Source of the DNA: VXNE01 sp963668365
GTDB lineage: Bacteria; Pseudomonadota; Gammaproteobacteria; Pseudomonadales; Azotimanducaceae
DNA length: 64,000 nt
NCBI GenBank assembly: GCA_963668365.1
Contig: OY764266.1
Location: 4,216,001-4,280,000 of the forward strand
Direction: 5' to 3'
Shown: piece after piece, positions 35,601 to 44,783 of the stretch
Numbering within the stretch: the first letter of the stretch is position 1
Layout: every line of letters starts with the position of its first letter
Position numbers and translations under genes: made by a program
The notes under the pieces: model-generated
What the model was told of the DNA's origin: nothing
Seen by the model: only the letters and a program-made list of their open reading frames with translations
Databases searched by the model: none

Positions 35601-37159
35601 CGGGCTTGCCACCCTCCTGGGCCCCCGCGCAGTTGTCTGACCTTGGTCCGTGGATAGGCGGAGGAACGCCATCCAAAGCCAATCCGGCCTATTGGAATGG
35701 ACCAATTCCTTGGGTTTCTCCAAAGGACATGAAGACCCGAGTGATCCGAAAAACTATAGACGGAATAACCACGGACGCCATTGAACGTTCGTCCGCCAAG
35801 CATGTGCCCCCTAAGTCCGTCCTCATCGTTGCTCGGTCAGGCATCCTTGCTCATTCATTGCCCGTCGCAGTGACAGCGGTTGAAAGTTCTCTTAATCAGG
35901 ACTTGAAGGCATTGACTCCACCCTTTGGTATTTCTCCAGATTACATCGCATGGGGACTGCGAGCTCGCGAGCAACTCATTCTTAACACTTGCCGCAAAGG
36001 TGGAACGACCGTTCACAGCATCGAAATGCCACGTCTCTCCACTTTCGAAATCCCCATTGCCCCAACGAACGAACAACACCGCATCGTCGATAGGATCGAG
36101 GTCCTCTTCGACGAGATCGACCGGGGAGTCGAGAGCCTTCACGATGCCAAGAGAGCCGTCGAGCTCTACCGACAGTCTCTGCTCAAGTCCGCCTTCGAAG
36201 GCCGCCTTACCGTTGATTGGCGGGCGGAGAACCCGGACAAGCTGGAATGCCCCGACACCCTGCTGGGAAGAATCAGAGAGCAACGAAAGGACTGCTACAA
36301 AGCTGCGCTCCGCGATTGGGAAAGCGCCCTTAGCAAATGGCGCGAGAAAGACGAGAAGGACAGGAGGCCCGCGAAGCCCAAGCGTCCCCGCGCCATTCCC
36401 GCCAAGCCAATCGACAATGGCATTCCTGGATGGACAACCGTCCCACTCGGCTTGGTCATCGTCGATCCAATCTACGGCACTCCAAAGAAGTGCGGCTACG
36501 GGACTGGCGCGACAGGTGTGCTCAGGATTCCGAATATCGGATCAGGCCGCATCGATCCAACTGACTTGAAGTCGGCCGACTTCGATGAGACAGAATCGGC
36601 GAGATTTTCCCTCCAAGAGGGAGACATCCTGACGATCCGGTCGAATGGAAGCCTGTCCATCGTAGGAAAGCCAGCGATGGTTCGACAGCAGCACACCGAC
36701 TACCTTTTTGCAGGCTACCTCATTCGCCTGAGACCCATAGTCCAATCACTTTTTCCCAAGTATCTGCTCTACACGCTGATGGAACCGAGGGTCCGCGCCC
36801 AGATCGAGACCAAGGCCAAGTCGACCAGTGGCGTCAACAACATCAGCGCGAAGGAACTACAGGAACTCAACGCACCTATCTGCAGCCCAGACGAACAAGC
36901 CGAGATAGTTCGGATTCTCGATGCGAGCCTTGAGGCCGCCGAGATCCTGGATGCCGAAATCGACGCCAACCTAGCCCGCGCCGAAACACTCCGCCAATCC
37001 ATCCTGAAAAAGGCGTTCGCGGGCGAACTCGTCCCCCAAGACCCCGATGATGAACCCGCCCAAGCGCTGCTTGCCCGCATCCGCGCCAGCCGTGAGGATT
37101 CGACCACCAATCCCCAAAGGCGTGTGCGACGATGGGGGAGCGCCACAGCTCCGCCATGA
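35597..37159 (+). CDS. hsdS: Type I restriction-modification specificity subunit
   Basis: The 520-residue HsdS determines the bipartite recognition site. It has two target-recognition domains: one in residues ~5-160 (WIGGGTPSKANPAYWNGPIP, FEIPIAPTNEQHRIVDRIE) and one in ~275-430 (RIPNIGSGRIDPTDL, LNAPICSPDEQAEIVRILD). Each is followed by a long helical spacer, the first carrying KDCYKAALRDWESALSKW. The repeated ending SxLKxAFxGxL (LLKSAFEGRL and ILKKAFAGEL) is diagnostic. It overlaps hsdR and the next gene by ATGA. Confidence 0.95.
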   Translation: MTGLPPSWAPAQLSDLGPWIGGGTPSKANPAYWNGPIPWVSPKDMKTRVIRKTIDGITTDAIERSSAKHVPPKSVLIVARSGILAHSLPVAVTAVESSLNQDLKALTPPFGISPDYIAWGLRAREQLILNTCRKGGTTVHSIEMPRLSTFEIPIAPTNEQHRIVDRIEVLFDEIDRGVESLHDAKRAVELYRQSLLKSAFEGRLTVDWRAENPDKLECPDTLLGRIREQRKDCYKAALRDWESALSKWREKDEKDRRPAKPKRPRAIPAKPIDNGIPGWTTVPLGLVIVDPIYGTPKKCGYGTGATGVLRIPNIGSGRIDPTDLKSADFDETESARFSLQEGDILTIRSNGSLSIVGKPAMVRQQHTDYLFAGYLIRLRPIVQSLFPKYLLYTLMEPRVRAQIETKAKSTSGVNNISAKELQELNAPICSPDEQAEIVRILDASLEAAEILDAEIDANLARAETLRQSILKKAFAGELVPQDPDDEPAQALLARIRASREDSTTNPQRRVRRWGSATAPP

Positions 37160-38769
37160 CAGTCACCCTGCCCATCAACATCGATAGCCTCCTCCAGCGG
37201 CGCACCATCGAGAGCGAGCGCGTCGAGTACAAGGCCGGGTGGAACCCGGAGAGCGTCCTGCACACCCTCGGCGCGTTTGCCAACGATTTCCACAATCTCG
37301 GCGGCGGCTATGTCGTGCTAGGCGTGGAAGAGCGGAACGGCCGTCCCGTATTGCCGCCGAAGGGCTTGGACCCGGATGCCATCGACGGCATACAGAAGGA
37401 AATGCTCAACCTGGGCAACTCCGCGATTCAGCCCCCGTACCATCCGTTGACGGCAGTTCACGAGATCGACGGCAAGACGATCTTCATCCTCTACGCGCCC
37501 GGCGGCGAGACGCGACCCTACAGGACCAAAGTCAGCCTCTCGACCGGCAGCCGCGATTGGGCCTACTACATCCGCAAGCACAGCAGCACAGTGCGGGCGC
37601 GCGGCGAGGACGAGCGCGAGTTGCTCGGATTGGCCGCGACCGTGCCGTTCGACGACCGCTACCACCAGAACGCATCGCTAGGCGATCTCTCGTTGCGGCT
37701 GATTCAACAACACCTCCAGGATGTTGGCAGCGACCTCTTGTCGCAAGTGACCGAGCTGTCGATGGAGGCACTCGGACGACGCATGAACATCGTCGGCGGT
37801 CCCTCGGAAGCCCTGTTTCCCAAGAACGTTGGCCTCCTGTTCTTCAACGACCACCCGCACGAGTACTTCCCGGCGACGCAGATCGATGTGGTCTGGTTCC
37901 CGGACGGCCCCGGCGGCGACTATTTCGAGGAGAAGGAGTTTCGTGGCCCGCTCGCGGCGATCCTGCGCGATGCGGTGAGCTACATCGAGCGCAACTTCCT
38001 GAAGGAGGCAGTGGTTAAACACCCCCACAAACCCGAAGCTGATCGGTTCTGGAACTTTCCGATAGCGGCGATCGAAGAGGCGCTCGGCAACGCCATCTAC
38101 CACCGATCCTACGAAGAGCGCGAACCGGTGGAGGTGAGGATCACGCCGGAGGAGTTGCTGGTCCTGAGCTATCCCGGCGCGGACCGGTCTATCCGAATGG
38201 AGGATCTGCAACGGGGCCAGGCTGTGAGCCGCCGATACCGTAACCGGCGGATCGGCGAGTTCCTGAAGGAACTGGACTTGGCCGAAGGCCGCTCGACGGG
38301 CGTGCCGAAGATCCTGCGGGCGATGCGCAACAACGGCTCGCCGGCACCGAGCTTCGAGACCGACGAGGATCGCACCTGGTTTCGCGTACGGCTGCCGGCA
38401 CACGAGGAGTTCTCGCGGTCGGAAGAGTGGGGGGGAGCAGGACAACATGCCGGACAGGACGCAGAACAAGATAACTTATTGAAAAATAATGAAAGAGAGT
38501 CGGACTCCGAACAAGATACCGAACAAGTCACCGAACAAGTCGGGCTCTTGGTCTTAGCGCTGAAAGGGGAGATGCGTCGGCTCGAGTTGCAGGATCTTCT
38601 GTGCATCGCGCACCGCCCACACTTCTTGGAGACGTACCTCAATCCCGCCCTCAAAGCCGGTCTCATCGAAATGACCTTGCCGGACAAGCCCACGAGCAGG
38701 AACCAGCGGTACCGTCGCACTTCCGCAGGAGAGGCGCTGGCTCGCCAACTCACGGAATCGAGAAAGTGA
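37156..38769 (+). CDS. AlbA_2/ATP-binding accessory protein in a type I RM locus
   Basis: A 537-residue protein. The N-terminal AlbA_2 (Schlafen-like) domain shows RTIESERVEYKAGW, with a GGGYVVLGVEE strand. A HATPase-like module of the RecG-like transcriptional regulator family follows (IEEALGNAIYHRSYEEREPV, EFLKELDLAEGRSTGVPKIL), and then a winged-helix tail (LNPALKAGLIEMTLPDKPTS). A Gln/Glu-rich linker (DTEQVTEQV) separates them. The ATG at 37156 overlaps the hsdS stop and is preferred over 37132. Such genes are frequent riders in type I RM operons; their effect is not established. Confidence 0.85.
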   Translation: MTVTLPINIDSLLQRRTIESERVEYKAGWNPESVLHTLGAFANDFHNLGGGYVVLGVEERNGRPVLPPKGLDPDAIDGIQKEMLNLGNSAIQPPYHPLTAVHEIDGKTIFILYAPGGETRPYRTKVSLSTGSRDWAYYIRKHSSTVRARGEDERELLGLAATVPFDDRYHQNASLGDLSLRLIQQHLQDVGSDLLSQVTELSMEALGRRMNIVGGPSEALFPKNVGLLFFNDHPHEYFPATQIDVVWFPDGPGGDYFEEKEFRGPLAAILRDAVSYIERNFLKEAVVKHPHKPEADRFWNFPIAAIEEALGNAIYHRSYEEREPVEVRITPEELLVLSYPGADRSIRMEDLQRGQAVSRRYRNRRIGEFLKELDLAEGRSTGVPKILRAMRNNGSPAPSFETDEDRTWFRVRLPAHEEFSRSEEWGGAGQHAGQDAEQDNLLKNNERESDSEQDTEQVTEQVGLLVLALKGEMRRLELQDLLCIAHRPHFLETYLNPALKAGLIEMTLPDKPTSRNQRYRRTSAGEALARQLTESRK

Positions 38770-38900
38770 ACTCCGCCTCCAACGGCCGAAGCAAGACCGA
38801 TTACTTTGCCGCCTTTCAGGCAGGCATGGGCGACTATGGACCCATGAAGGGCTCGGTCAAGCAAGTGTTACGCGAGACGGCAAGGAACGTAGATGATTGA
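38770..38900 (+). pseudogene. Remnant: hsdM start fused to a Fic-like tail
   Basis: Directly after the AlbA_2 gene the DNA repeats the first codons of hsdM (GTGAACTCCGCCTCCA, reading NSAS). It then diverges to SKTDYFAAFQAGMGDYGPM and KGSVKQVLRETARNVDD, which recalls the C-terminal helix of Fic/Doc-type proteins. No catalytic Fic motif (HPFxxGNG) is present. The identity of the tail is tentative. Confidence 0.35.
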
Positions 38901-39075
38901 TCCTTTCTTCAATCTCTCGCACCGGTTTCCCTGTCTCGATCGCCGTCGAACTGGCCACGCTGCGAGTCGTTTGCCGGGTCGCCTTCGCGGCGTCGCGCAG
39001 GTGAGGATTGGTTGCGGAGAGCGTCTTGCGTTTCACTTCCTCATTGTAGCCGACCAGATTTCGACCCCACAACAA
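38857..39075 (-). CDS. Small protein with NPHLRD...SSTAIE segment
   Basis: A 72-residue open frame on the opposite strand within the hsd locus. It reads KRKTLSATNPHLRDAAKATR then SVASSTAIETGKPVREIEER. The pattern NPxLxD followed by SSxxIE resembles a short conserved family and the (S/T)xxxE inhibitory motif of Fic antitoxins, in keeping with the Fic-like tail on the other strand. The assignment is uncertain because the frame is short and lies in a rearranged region. Confidence 0.35.
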   Translation of the reverse strand: MLWGRNLVGYNEEVKRKTLSATNPHLRDAAKATRQTTRSVASSTAIETGKPVREIEERINHLRSLPSRVTLA

Positions 39076-39090
39076 CGGGACGAAGCGACA

Positions 39091-39582
39091 AACCGCCGCT
39101 ACCGCAACCGGCGAGTCGGCGAGTTTCTGAAGGAACTGGACCTGGCCGAAGGCTGCTCGACCGGGGTGCCGAAAATCCTGCGGGCGATGCGTAACAACGG
39201 TTGGCCAGCGCCAAGGTTCGAGACCTACGATGATCGCACCTGGTTTCTCGTCCAGCTACCGGCCCACCCGTCATTCCCACCAGGGGCGTGCAATGCCATC
39301 GGCGTACAAGATAACCACTTGGAAAATAATGAAAAATCTCTCCTCACCCCTCATGACACCCCCCAAGATACCCCACAAGTTACCGAATGCGTCGAGCGCT
39401 TGATCGGTGCAGCCCAGCGCGAAACGAGCCGCGCCGAATTGCAGGCTGCGATGAAGCCCGCCCTCAAAGCCGGCCTCATCGAAATGACCATGCCGGACAA
39501 GCCCACGAGCGGGAACAAGCAATACCGTCTCACGTCCGCCGGAGACGCGGTGGCCCGCCGACTCAGGGAATCCAACAAATGA
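39091..39582 (+). pseudogene. Second, truncated copy of the AlbA_2-gene 3' end
   Basis: The frame is open from 38893, but homology begins at 39091. RRYRNRRVGEFLKELDLAE and GCSTGVPKILRAMRNNGWPA parallel the corresponding part of the gene at 37156-38769, and the end (NPALKAGLIEMT versus KPALKAGLIEMTMPDKPTSG) also matches. The AlbA_2 domain is missing. Divergence between copies shows the event is old or involved a related locus. It overlaps hsdM by ATGA like a genuine upstream gene, so the fragment may still be translated. Confidence 0.7.
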
Positions 39583-41060
39583 ACTCCGCCTCCATCGTCT
39601 CGAAAGTCTGGAGCTTCTGTACCACGCTACGCGACGACGGCGTCGGCTACGGCGACTACCTTGAGCAACTGACCTACCTAATCTTCCTCAAGATGGCGGA
39701 CGAATATGCCAGACCGCCCTACGACCGCGAGGTCGGCATCCCCGAAGGCTACGGCTGGACGAGTCTCACCACCCGCCGCGGCGCGGAGCTTGAAGCGCAC
39801 TACGTTGCGCTACTTCGCAGGCTTGGCCAGCAGAAAGGCATGTTGGGCCAGATCTTCACCAAGGCGCAGAACAAGATCACCGATCCGGCCAAGCTCTTCC
39901 GGCTGATCGACATGGTGGACGGCACGGATTGGGTGATGCTCGGCGCCGACGTGAAAGGCGACATCTACGAGGGGCTGCTGGAGCGCAACGCCGAAGACAC
40001 GAAGTCCGGCGCGGGACAGTACTTCACGCCCCGTGCGCTTATTCGCGCCATGGTCGCATGCGTACGCCCCGAACCAAGCAAGACCATCGCCGACCCCGCC
40101 TGCGGAACGGGTGGGTTCTTCCTCGCCGCGCACGACTTCCTGAGCGATCCGCAAAATTGGGCGCTCGACAGAGACCAGAAGGCATTCCTGAAGCACGCCA
40201 CCTTCCACGGCAACGAAATCGTGGCCGGCACGCGCCGGCTCTGCCTGATGAACATGCTGCTGCACGGAATTGGGGAAATGACCGGCGAAACCGCAGTCTC
40301 GCCCGCCGACGCGCTGATCTCACCGCCCTCGGAGACGTTCGACTACGTCCTGGCCAATCCTCCGTTCGGGAAGAAAAGCTCAATGAGCTTCACCAACGCC
40401 GACGGCGAGCAGGAAACCGACGACCTGACCTACAACCGCCAGGACTTCTGGGCGACGACGTCGAACAAGCAGTTGAACTTCGTCCAGCACATTCGGACGA
40501 TGCTAAAGACAACCGGGCGCACGGCCGTCGTCGTCCCCGACAACGTGCTATTCGAGGGCGGCGCGGGCGAGACGATTCGCCGGAAGCTGCTTCAGACCAC
40601 CGACCTGCACACGATTCTGCGGCTGCCCACCGGGATCTTCTACGCCCAAGGTGTCAAGGCGAACGTCATTTTCTTCGACAACCGTCCGGCCAGCCCCGAT
40701 CCGCAGAGTTCGAAGGTCTGGTACTACGACTACCGCACCAACGTGCATCACACGCTCAAGCAGAAGCCGTTGACCTATGCCCATCTTGAGGACTTCGTTG
40801 CGTGCTACAAGCCCGAGAACCGCCATGTCAGGGAACAGACCTGGAGCGAGGAAACCCCGGACGGTCGATGGCGCGCCTATTCGCGCGAAGGGCTTCTCCT
40901 GCGCGACAAGGCCAGCCTCGACGTGTTCTGGCTGAAGGACGCTTCGATGACCGATCTGGAGAACCTTCCCGAGCCGGAAGTGCTTGCTGATGAGATAGTT
41001 GAGAATCTTCGGTCGGCTTTAGCCAGTTTCGAGGGTGTGGTCGGGGATTATCATCGGTGA
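39579..41060 (+). CDS. hsdM: Type I restriction-modification methyltransferase subunit
   Basis: The 493-residue N6-adenine methylase of the type I system. It starts MNSASIVSKVWSFCTTLRDD, the N-terminal HsdM helical domain (GYGDYLEQLTYLIFLKMADE). The SAM site is DPACGTGGFFLAAHDF and the catalytic motif is NPPFGKK. KSGAGQYFTPRALI is also typical. With HsdS it forms the M2S1 methylase, and with HsdR the restriction complex. The ATG at 39579 overlaps the preceding fragment by ATGA. The locus order R-S-accessory-M is unusual. Confidence 0.96.
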   Translation: MNSASIVSKVWSFCTTLRDDGVGYGDYLEQLTYLIFLKMADEYARPPYDREVGIPEGYGWTSLTTRRGAELEAHYVALLRRLGQQKGMLGQIFTKAQNKITDPAKLFRLIDMVDGTDWVMLGADVKGDIYEGLLERNAEDTKSGAGQYFTPRALIRAMVACVRPEPSKTIADPACGTGGFFLAAHDFLSDPQNWALDRDQKAFLKHATFHGNEIVAGTRRLCLMNMLLHGIGEMTGETAVSPADALISPPSETFDYVLANPPFGKKSSMSFTNADGEQETDDLTYNRQDFWATTSNKQLNFVQHIRTMLKTTGRTAVVVPDNVLFEGGAGETIRRKLLQTTDLHTILRLPTGIFYAQGVKANVIFFDNRPASPDPQSSKVWYYDYRTNVHHTLKQKPLTYAHLEDFVACYKPENRHVREQTWSEETPDGRWRAYSREGLLLRDKASLDVFWLKDASMTDLENLPEPEVLADEIVENLRSALASFEGVVGDYHR

Positions 41061-41388
41061 ACCACCGAACGTAACGATGTCCGGGTTGTTCTCCACGATC
41101 ACTCCCCAAGCCCACTCCCGCCGTTAGACGATCCAAAGAGTCGCAAATGGAGAGCAGCTACTCCACCCTTACCGGACCACCGCCCCGTTACCTACGATCA
41201 TCGATTTAATGACCGCCTCATCGTTGACAAGCTTAGCCACGCTGAAGGGCAACAGGATCGCCTCAACCGCGATTACGTCAAAACTCAACCCAGCCCACAG
41301 TCAATCCCAACCAAAGAAAGAGTGCTGAGACTGCTCGCGACGCCAATCCGCAGCCTCTTTCTTCTTACAGACCGATCGCAGCACCAGC
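41061..41388. other. Convergent intergenic stretch
   Basis: 328 bp between convergent hsdM and the receiver-protein gene. It is less GC-rich than the flanks. No gene, tRNA or strong intrinsic terminator with a T-run was recognised. Confidence 0.4.
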
Positions 41389-42576
41389 CTAACCGCCCGC
41401 TACGGCCGCTTCGGGGACGCGTGGCAGCGCTTGTCTTTGCATATAGAGAGCATGCCGCTGCTGCACCCTTGTGATGTAGGGATGGAGCAAACGGCCCAGC
41501 CGCTTGTCCCTCAGCTCAGCATACTTGCACACGCGGAACTTACCGAAGTCGAATAGGATGCTTCTGCCATTGTGGACCCCGAACACCACGCTTTGGGACA
41601 CCCGCTCCTCAAAGTGTCCGTTCTTGAAAAGACGGCGGAGTTCCCCCCGCTTCAGCCGTTTTCCCTCCACACAATAGATATCCACATCCCCCACATCCCG
41701 GCCGTCCCTAGGAATACAGTCGCAGTCGGGTCTTACGTTCAACCAGTACTTCCTGGTCTCTCCTTCGAACAGATCCCCGCACCTCACCTCCTCCTTTGGC
41801 AGAGCCTTCGCGCTGCGGAAACTCGCTTCCGCGATCAGTCCTCGCAGGTCACTATCTGAAACAGAACCGTAATCGCCTTTGAGATGTGCCTCCTCGAATC
41901 CGTCCATCTGCATCCTGCCGCAGAGACTGTCGTTGATCAGGTTCGTGAGGGAGGCGCTCGGCTGCGCTCGGTCCGTCACGTACGCGTCCCAGAACACTCG
42001 GGGCCAATCGACGTTGCGTCCGCACATCGCACGAAAGAGCTCGGCCTTCGCGCCTTCGAGCACGTATTCCCAAGTCTTCAGTGCATATACGGACGCGTTC
42101 CCGAACACCCACTCCTGCAGCTTGCCCACATCCACCGTGTCGCCCGACCAGAACCCGCTCTTCTGCTCCACAAACACGAAGTTCGTTCCACTCGTTGGCT
42201 CAGCATAGACCTCGTCGGGAAGCTGATCGAGTTCCGCTGTCACGTCATCGGGGCTCTCGTTGGTCAGAATGAACACCGGCACCAGACTTTCTCTGGCGGA
42301 GATCAAGAACTCCTTGATCTCCTCGACAACAGCCTCCTTCGCCATGTCTCCCGCGCTCCCCCACAACCGCCAGTCCAGCAGCACGAAACTCGCCGCACGG
42401 AGGAGATTCGGCCACACCGCCCGCTTCGGCAGCGTGCTGCTCCTCACGAAAGGAAGCTCCCACTCCGTCTCGAACCAGCCGACAATCGCCCCGATAAGGT
42501 CTTCCCCTTCATCTGGGTCCCCGAGCGCGTCGTCGATCACAACCGCGATCCCTGCCATTAGGTTTTTCGTATCCAT
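41389..42576 (-). CDS. Receiver-like protein with large C-terminal effector part
   Basis: A 395-residue protein. Residues ~6-140 resemble a response-regulator receiver: paired acids in AVVIDDALGD, the candidate phospho-acceptor Asp in FVLLDWRLWG, a Thr in VPVFILTNES and a later Lys in FVEQKS. The spacing is longer than in CheY, with an insertion after the first strand. The C-terminal ~250 residues (about 150-395) have no domain I recognise (GDLFEGETRKYWLNVRPDCD, GRLLHPYITRV). The ATG at 42576 shares one base with the GHKL stop (TGATG). The partner is evidently the kinase-like protein upstream. Confidence 0.65.
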   Translation of the reverse strand: MDTKNLMAGIAVVIDDALGDPDEGEDLIGAIVGWFETEWELPFVRSSTLPKRAVWPNLLRAASFVLLDWRLWGSAGDMAKEAVVEEIKEFLISARESLVPVFILTNESPDDVTAELDQLPDEVYAEPTSGTNFVFVEQKSGFWSGDTVDVGKLQEWVFGNASVYALKTWEYVLEGAKAELFRAMCGRNVDWPRVFWDAYVTDRAQPSASLTNLINDSLCGRMQMDGFEEAHLKGDYGSVSDSDLRGLIAEASFRSAKALPKEEVRCGDLFEGETRKYWLNVRPDCDCIPRDGRDVGDVDIYCVEGKRLKRGELRRLFKNGHFEERVSQSVVFGVHNGRSILFDFGKFRVCKYAELRDKRLGRLLHPYITRVQQRHALYMQRQALPRVPEAAVAGG

Positions 42577-44783
42577 CAACTGTCGTCCCGAACAAAACTC
42601 ACGATGAAGCACGCGCCGCCCAACCCACTGCCCTTGTCGTCCAACTCGATCCCATAACCGTACCGTTCGAGAAGCTGGCGTGCGATGTAAAGGCCCAATC
42701 CGCGTCCTTCTTGGCCCTTGCCGGAAAAGAACGGCTCGAAAATATACGACCTGTCCTCCGCGTCGATGCCCGGTCCGCTATCTTCGAATACAAGTTCACC
42801 GCGATCGCTGTCCAGCGTCACCCGGATCTCCCGCACTGCCGATGGCCTATTGGTCTCTAACCAGTACGCCGCGTTGTCGAACAGGTTGATCAGTACCTGC
42901 ATCACCACCCCATCGGTCGTGCTCGCGATCAGCGGCGACGCACCGACTACGGACTTTTGGTAGCTGATTTCGAGCTTCTCTAACAAGGTGCCGTAGATTC
43001 CTCGGATCTTGTCCAGCAACGGCTCCACCTTCAGCCGCTGCCGACGCCGCCGCGACGACTTGAACAGGCTCTGCACGTCCCGCATGCCACTCACCACCTG
43101 ATGCAGCACACCAACGAGCATGTCCGCCTGTTCTTGCACACTCTCGATCGATCCCTCCCTGGCGTACCGCGCAAGCCGAAGCCCGAGGTCCTGCGCCCGA
43201 CCCATCAGCAGCATGATGTCGTGCGAAGCCATCTCGACCGATAGACCCACGCCAGCCAGATCCTCGGTCGTCTCTGCCCTCCGAGACAGGTAATCGCGCT
43301 CCTCGCGGTACTCCTTCTCGATCTTCGACACGTCGCGTGCGCGCGCTCTCTCGCCGACCGTCGCCAGCGCTTCCTTCAACGTGGCCAGCTGTTTGGCCAC
43401 CACGCCTTCCCGTACGGCCTTCGCCACGTTCTTCTGTCTTTGTTTCTGCTGGTACCGCATGAACGGACCTTGCTTTACGAACGACAAGAACGTCTGGATC
43501 AGGAATATGAAGTCATCCGCCGCGCCACCCGTCTCGATCAGTCCCTCCCTGTTCGTCTTGTCGCGAAGTCCAGGGTTGTCCGCCTGGGTGATATCCACCC
43601 ATCCGATGATCTGGTCGTTGCTGAAGAAGTCCCCGGCCCGGCCCGTACCTCGGGTTACGTCGATGTTCAGCCAGTCGTCGTCGGGGTCCCCGTACGGATA
43701 CACGCGCACGCTGTCCCGATACAGGTAGATGCGGTGATCCTTGAGGAGGTTCTTCTCGGGCTGTTGCAACAGGTACCGCCCTTCTATCCCGCGCGCGAAG
43801 TCGAAAATGTGAAACTGGAATTCGAAGTCTCCGCAGACGTAGTTCTGCTTTTCCGCCGCTCTCTTCCTCTCCTCCTGAGTCTCGTATCGCCGCCGCCATA
43901 GCCACAGTCCCTTGACACGCTCGCTGTAGAGACTGACCTCCTCCTCGCCGTCTCCCTTGTCGAACTGGTACCGGCAACCCTCGCTCACGAACCGCCCCGT
44001 GATCGAGAACACCGGCTTATCCTCGATCAATGCCTTCAGCGTCTCTTCCTGATCGTCCGCGACCACCCGCCGCTCGCCATTGCAGACAACGCGGATCTCA
44101 AAGCTATCCACGGCTTGTCTCCGAGTGAGCCTCGAGATCGGGTCCGTCAGGTTCGCCACGTCGCGGCAGAACGACTCGATCAGGCGCTCTCCCCAAGCAC
44201 CCTTCAACTCCTCCATCTCGATCACAGTCCCATGCGTTGTCCCAACCAACGTCTGCGGCTTGCGCTGCAACCATGCGATCTCGACCTCGTCCAGGAAGAT
44301 CTCCTTCTCTTCGCCGTTCTCGCTCAGGAAGTCGTCGTCGAAACGGGTGAAATCGTACGCCACTACCGTCTCAAGCTTTGCCTTCGGCGGACGAGTGATC
44401 ACCGATATTCTCCGCGCCAGCTTGAGCACGGCGAAACGACCAATTCCCTTCTCCCCCTGGACCACCCGGTTCTTCACCGGTGTCCGTCTCCTACCTCGCA
44501 GCTTGTTCACGTATTTGCTCGGCGTAGCCGGGTTCATCCACGCCGTCTGGATCGTATCCAACGTCATTCCACTGCCGTTGTCGCTGACCAGGATCCTCGA
44601 CTCCGGTATCGTGGTCATTCCCTTCCCGAACCCCTCGAACTCGACGTCAACACGGTCAGCGTCGGCGTCATAGGAATTCTTGATGAGTTCGACCAGTGCG
44701 ATCCTCTCGCTCTTCAGCAGCTGCTCTCCGAGCATCGTCAAGAGCCGCGCATACGGCCGGATCAAAAGCGGTTTCGCACTCAC
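42576..44783 (-). CDS. Double-GHKL protein: Hsp90/MORC-like ATPase plus histidine-kinase module
   Basis: A 735-residue protein with two separate GHKL ATP sites. The N-terminal one has ALVELIKNSYDADADRV, DNGSGMTL and GEKGIGRFAVLKLA, like Hsp90, MutL and MORC ATPases. The C-terminal one has LINLFDNAAYWLE, FEDSGPGID and GRGLGLYIARQLL, like sensor histidine kinases. Before it, a coiled coil (EYREERDYLSRRAETTEDL) leads to MASHDIMLLMG, where His may be the phosphorylated residue of a DHp-like dimer. No membrane segment is seen, so the protein is cytoplasmic. It overlaps the methyltransferase stop by 4 nt (ATGA). Confidence 0.85.
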   Translation of the reverse strand: MSAKPLLIRPYARLLTMLGEQLLKSERIALVELIKNSYDADADRVDVEFEGFGKGMTTIPESRILVSDNGSGMTLDTIQTAWMNPATPSKYVNKLRGRRRTPVKNRVVQGEKGIGRFAVLKLARRISVITRPPKAKLETVVAYDFTRFDDDFLSENGEEKEIFLDEVEIAWLQRKPQTLVGTTHGTVIEMEELKGAWGERLIESFCRDVANLTDPISRLTRRQAVDSFEIRVVCNGERRVVADDQEETLKALIEDKPVFSITGRFVSEGCRYQFDKGDGEEEVSLYSERVKGLWLWRRRYETQEERKRAAEKQNYVCGDFEFQFHIFDFARGIEGRYLLQQPEKNLLKDHRIYLYRDSVRVYPYGDPDDDWLNIDVTRGTGRAGDFFSNDQIIGWVDITQADNPGLRDKTNREGLIETGGAADDFIFLIQTFLSFVKQGPFMRYQQKQRQKNVAKAVREGVVAKQLATLKEALATVGERARARDVSKIEKEYREERDYLSRRAETTEDLAGVGLSVEMASHDIMLLMGRAQDLGLRLARYAREGSIESVQEQADMLVGVLHQVVSGMRDVQSLFKSSRRRRQRLKVEPLLDKIRGIYGTLLEKLEISYQKSVVGASPLIASTTDGVVMQVLINLFDNAAYWLETNRPSAVREIRVTLDSDRGELVFEDSGPGIDAEDRSYIFEPFFSGKGQEGRGLGLYIARQLLERYGYGIELDDKGSGLGGACFIVSFVRDDS

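Noticed and set aside
33405..35723. 772-codon open frame antisense to hsdR
   Set aside because: It lies wholly opposite a convincing hsdR with all helicase motifs; long antisense frames are expected in high-GC DNA, and the translation has no motif.
38100..38600. Tandem amino-acid repeat (EQ-rich) as a functional repeat array
   Set aside because: Only about three short, imperfect EQVT-like units occur in a linker; no array.
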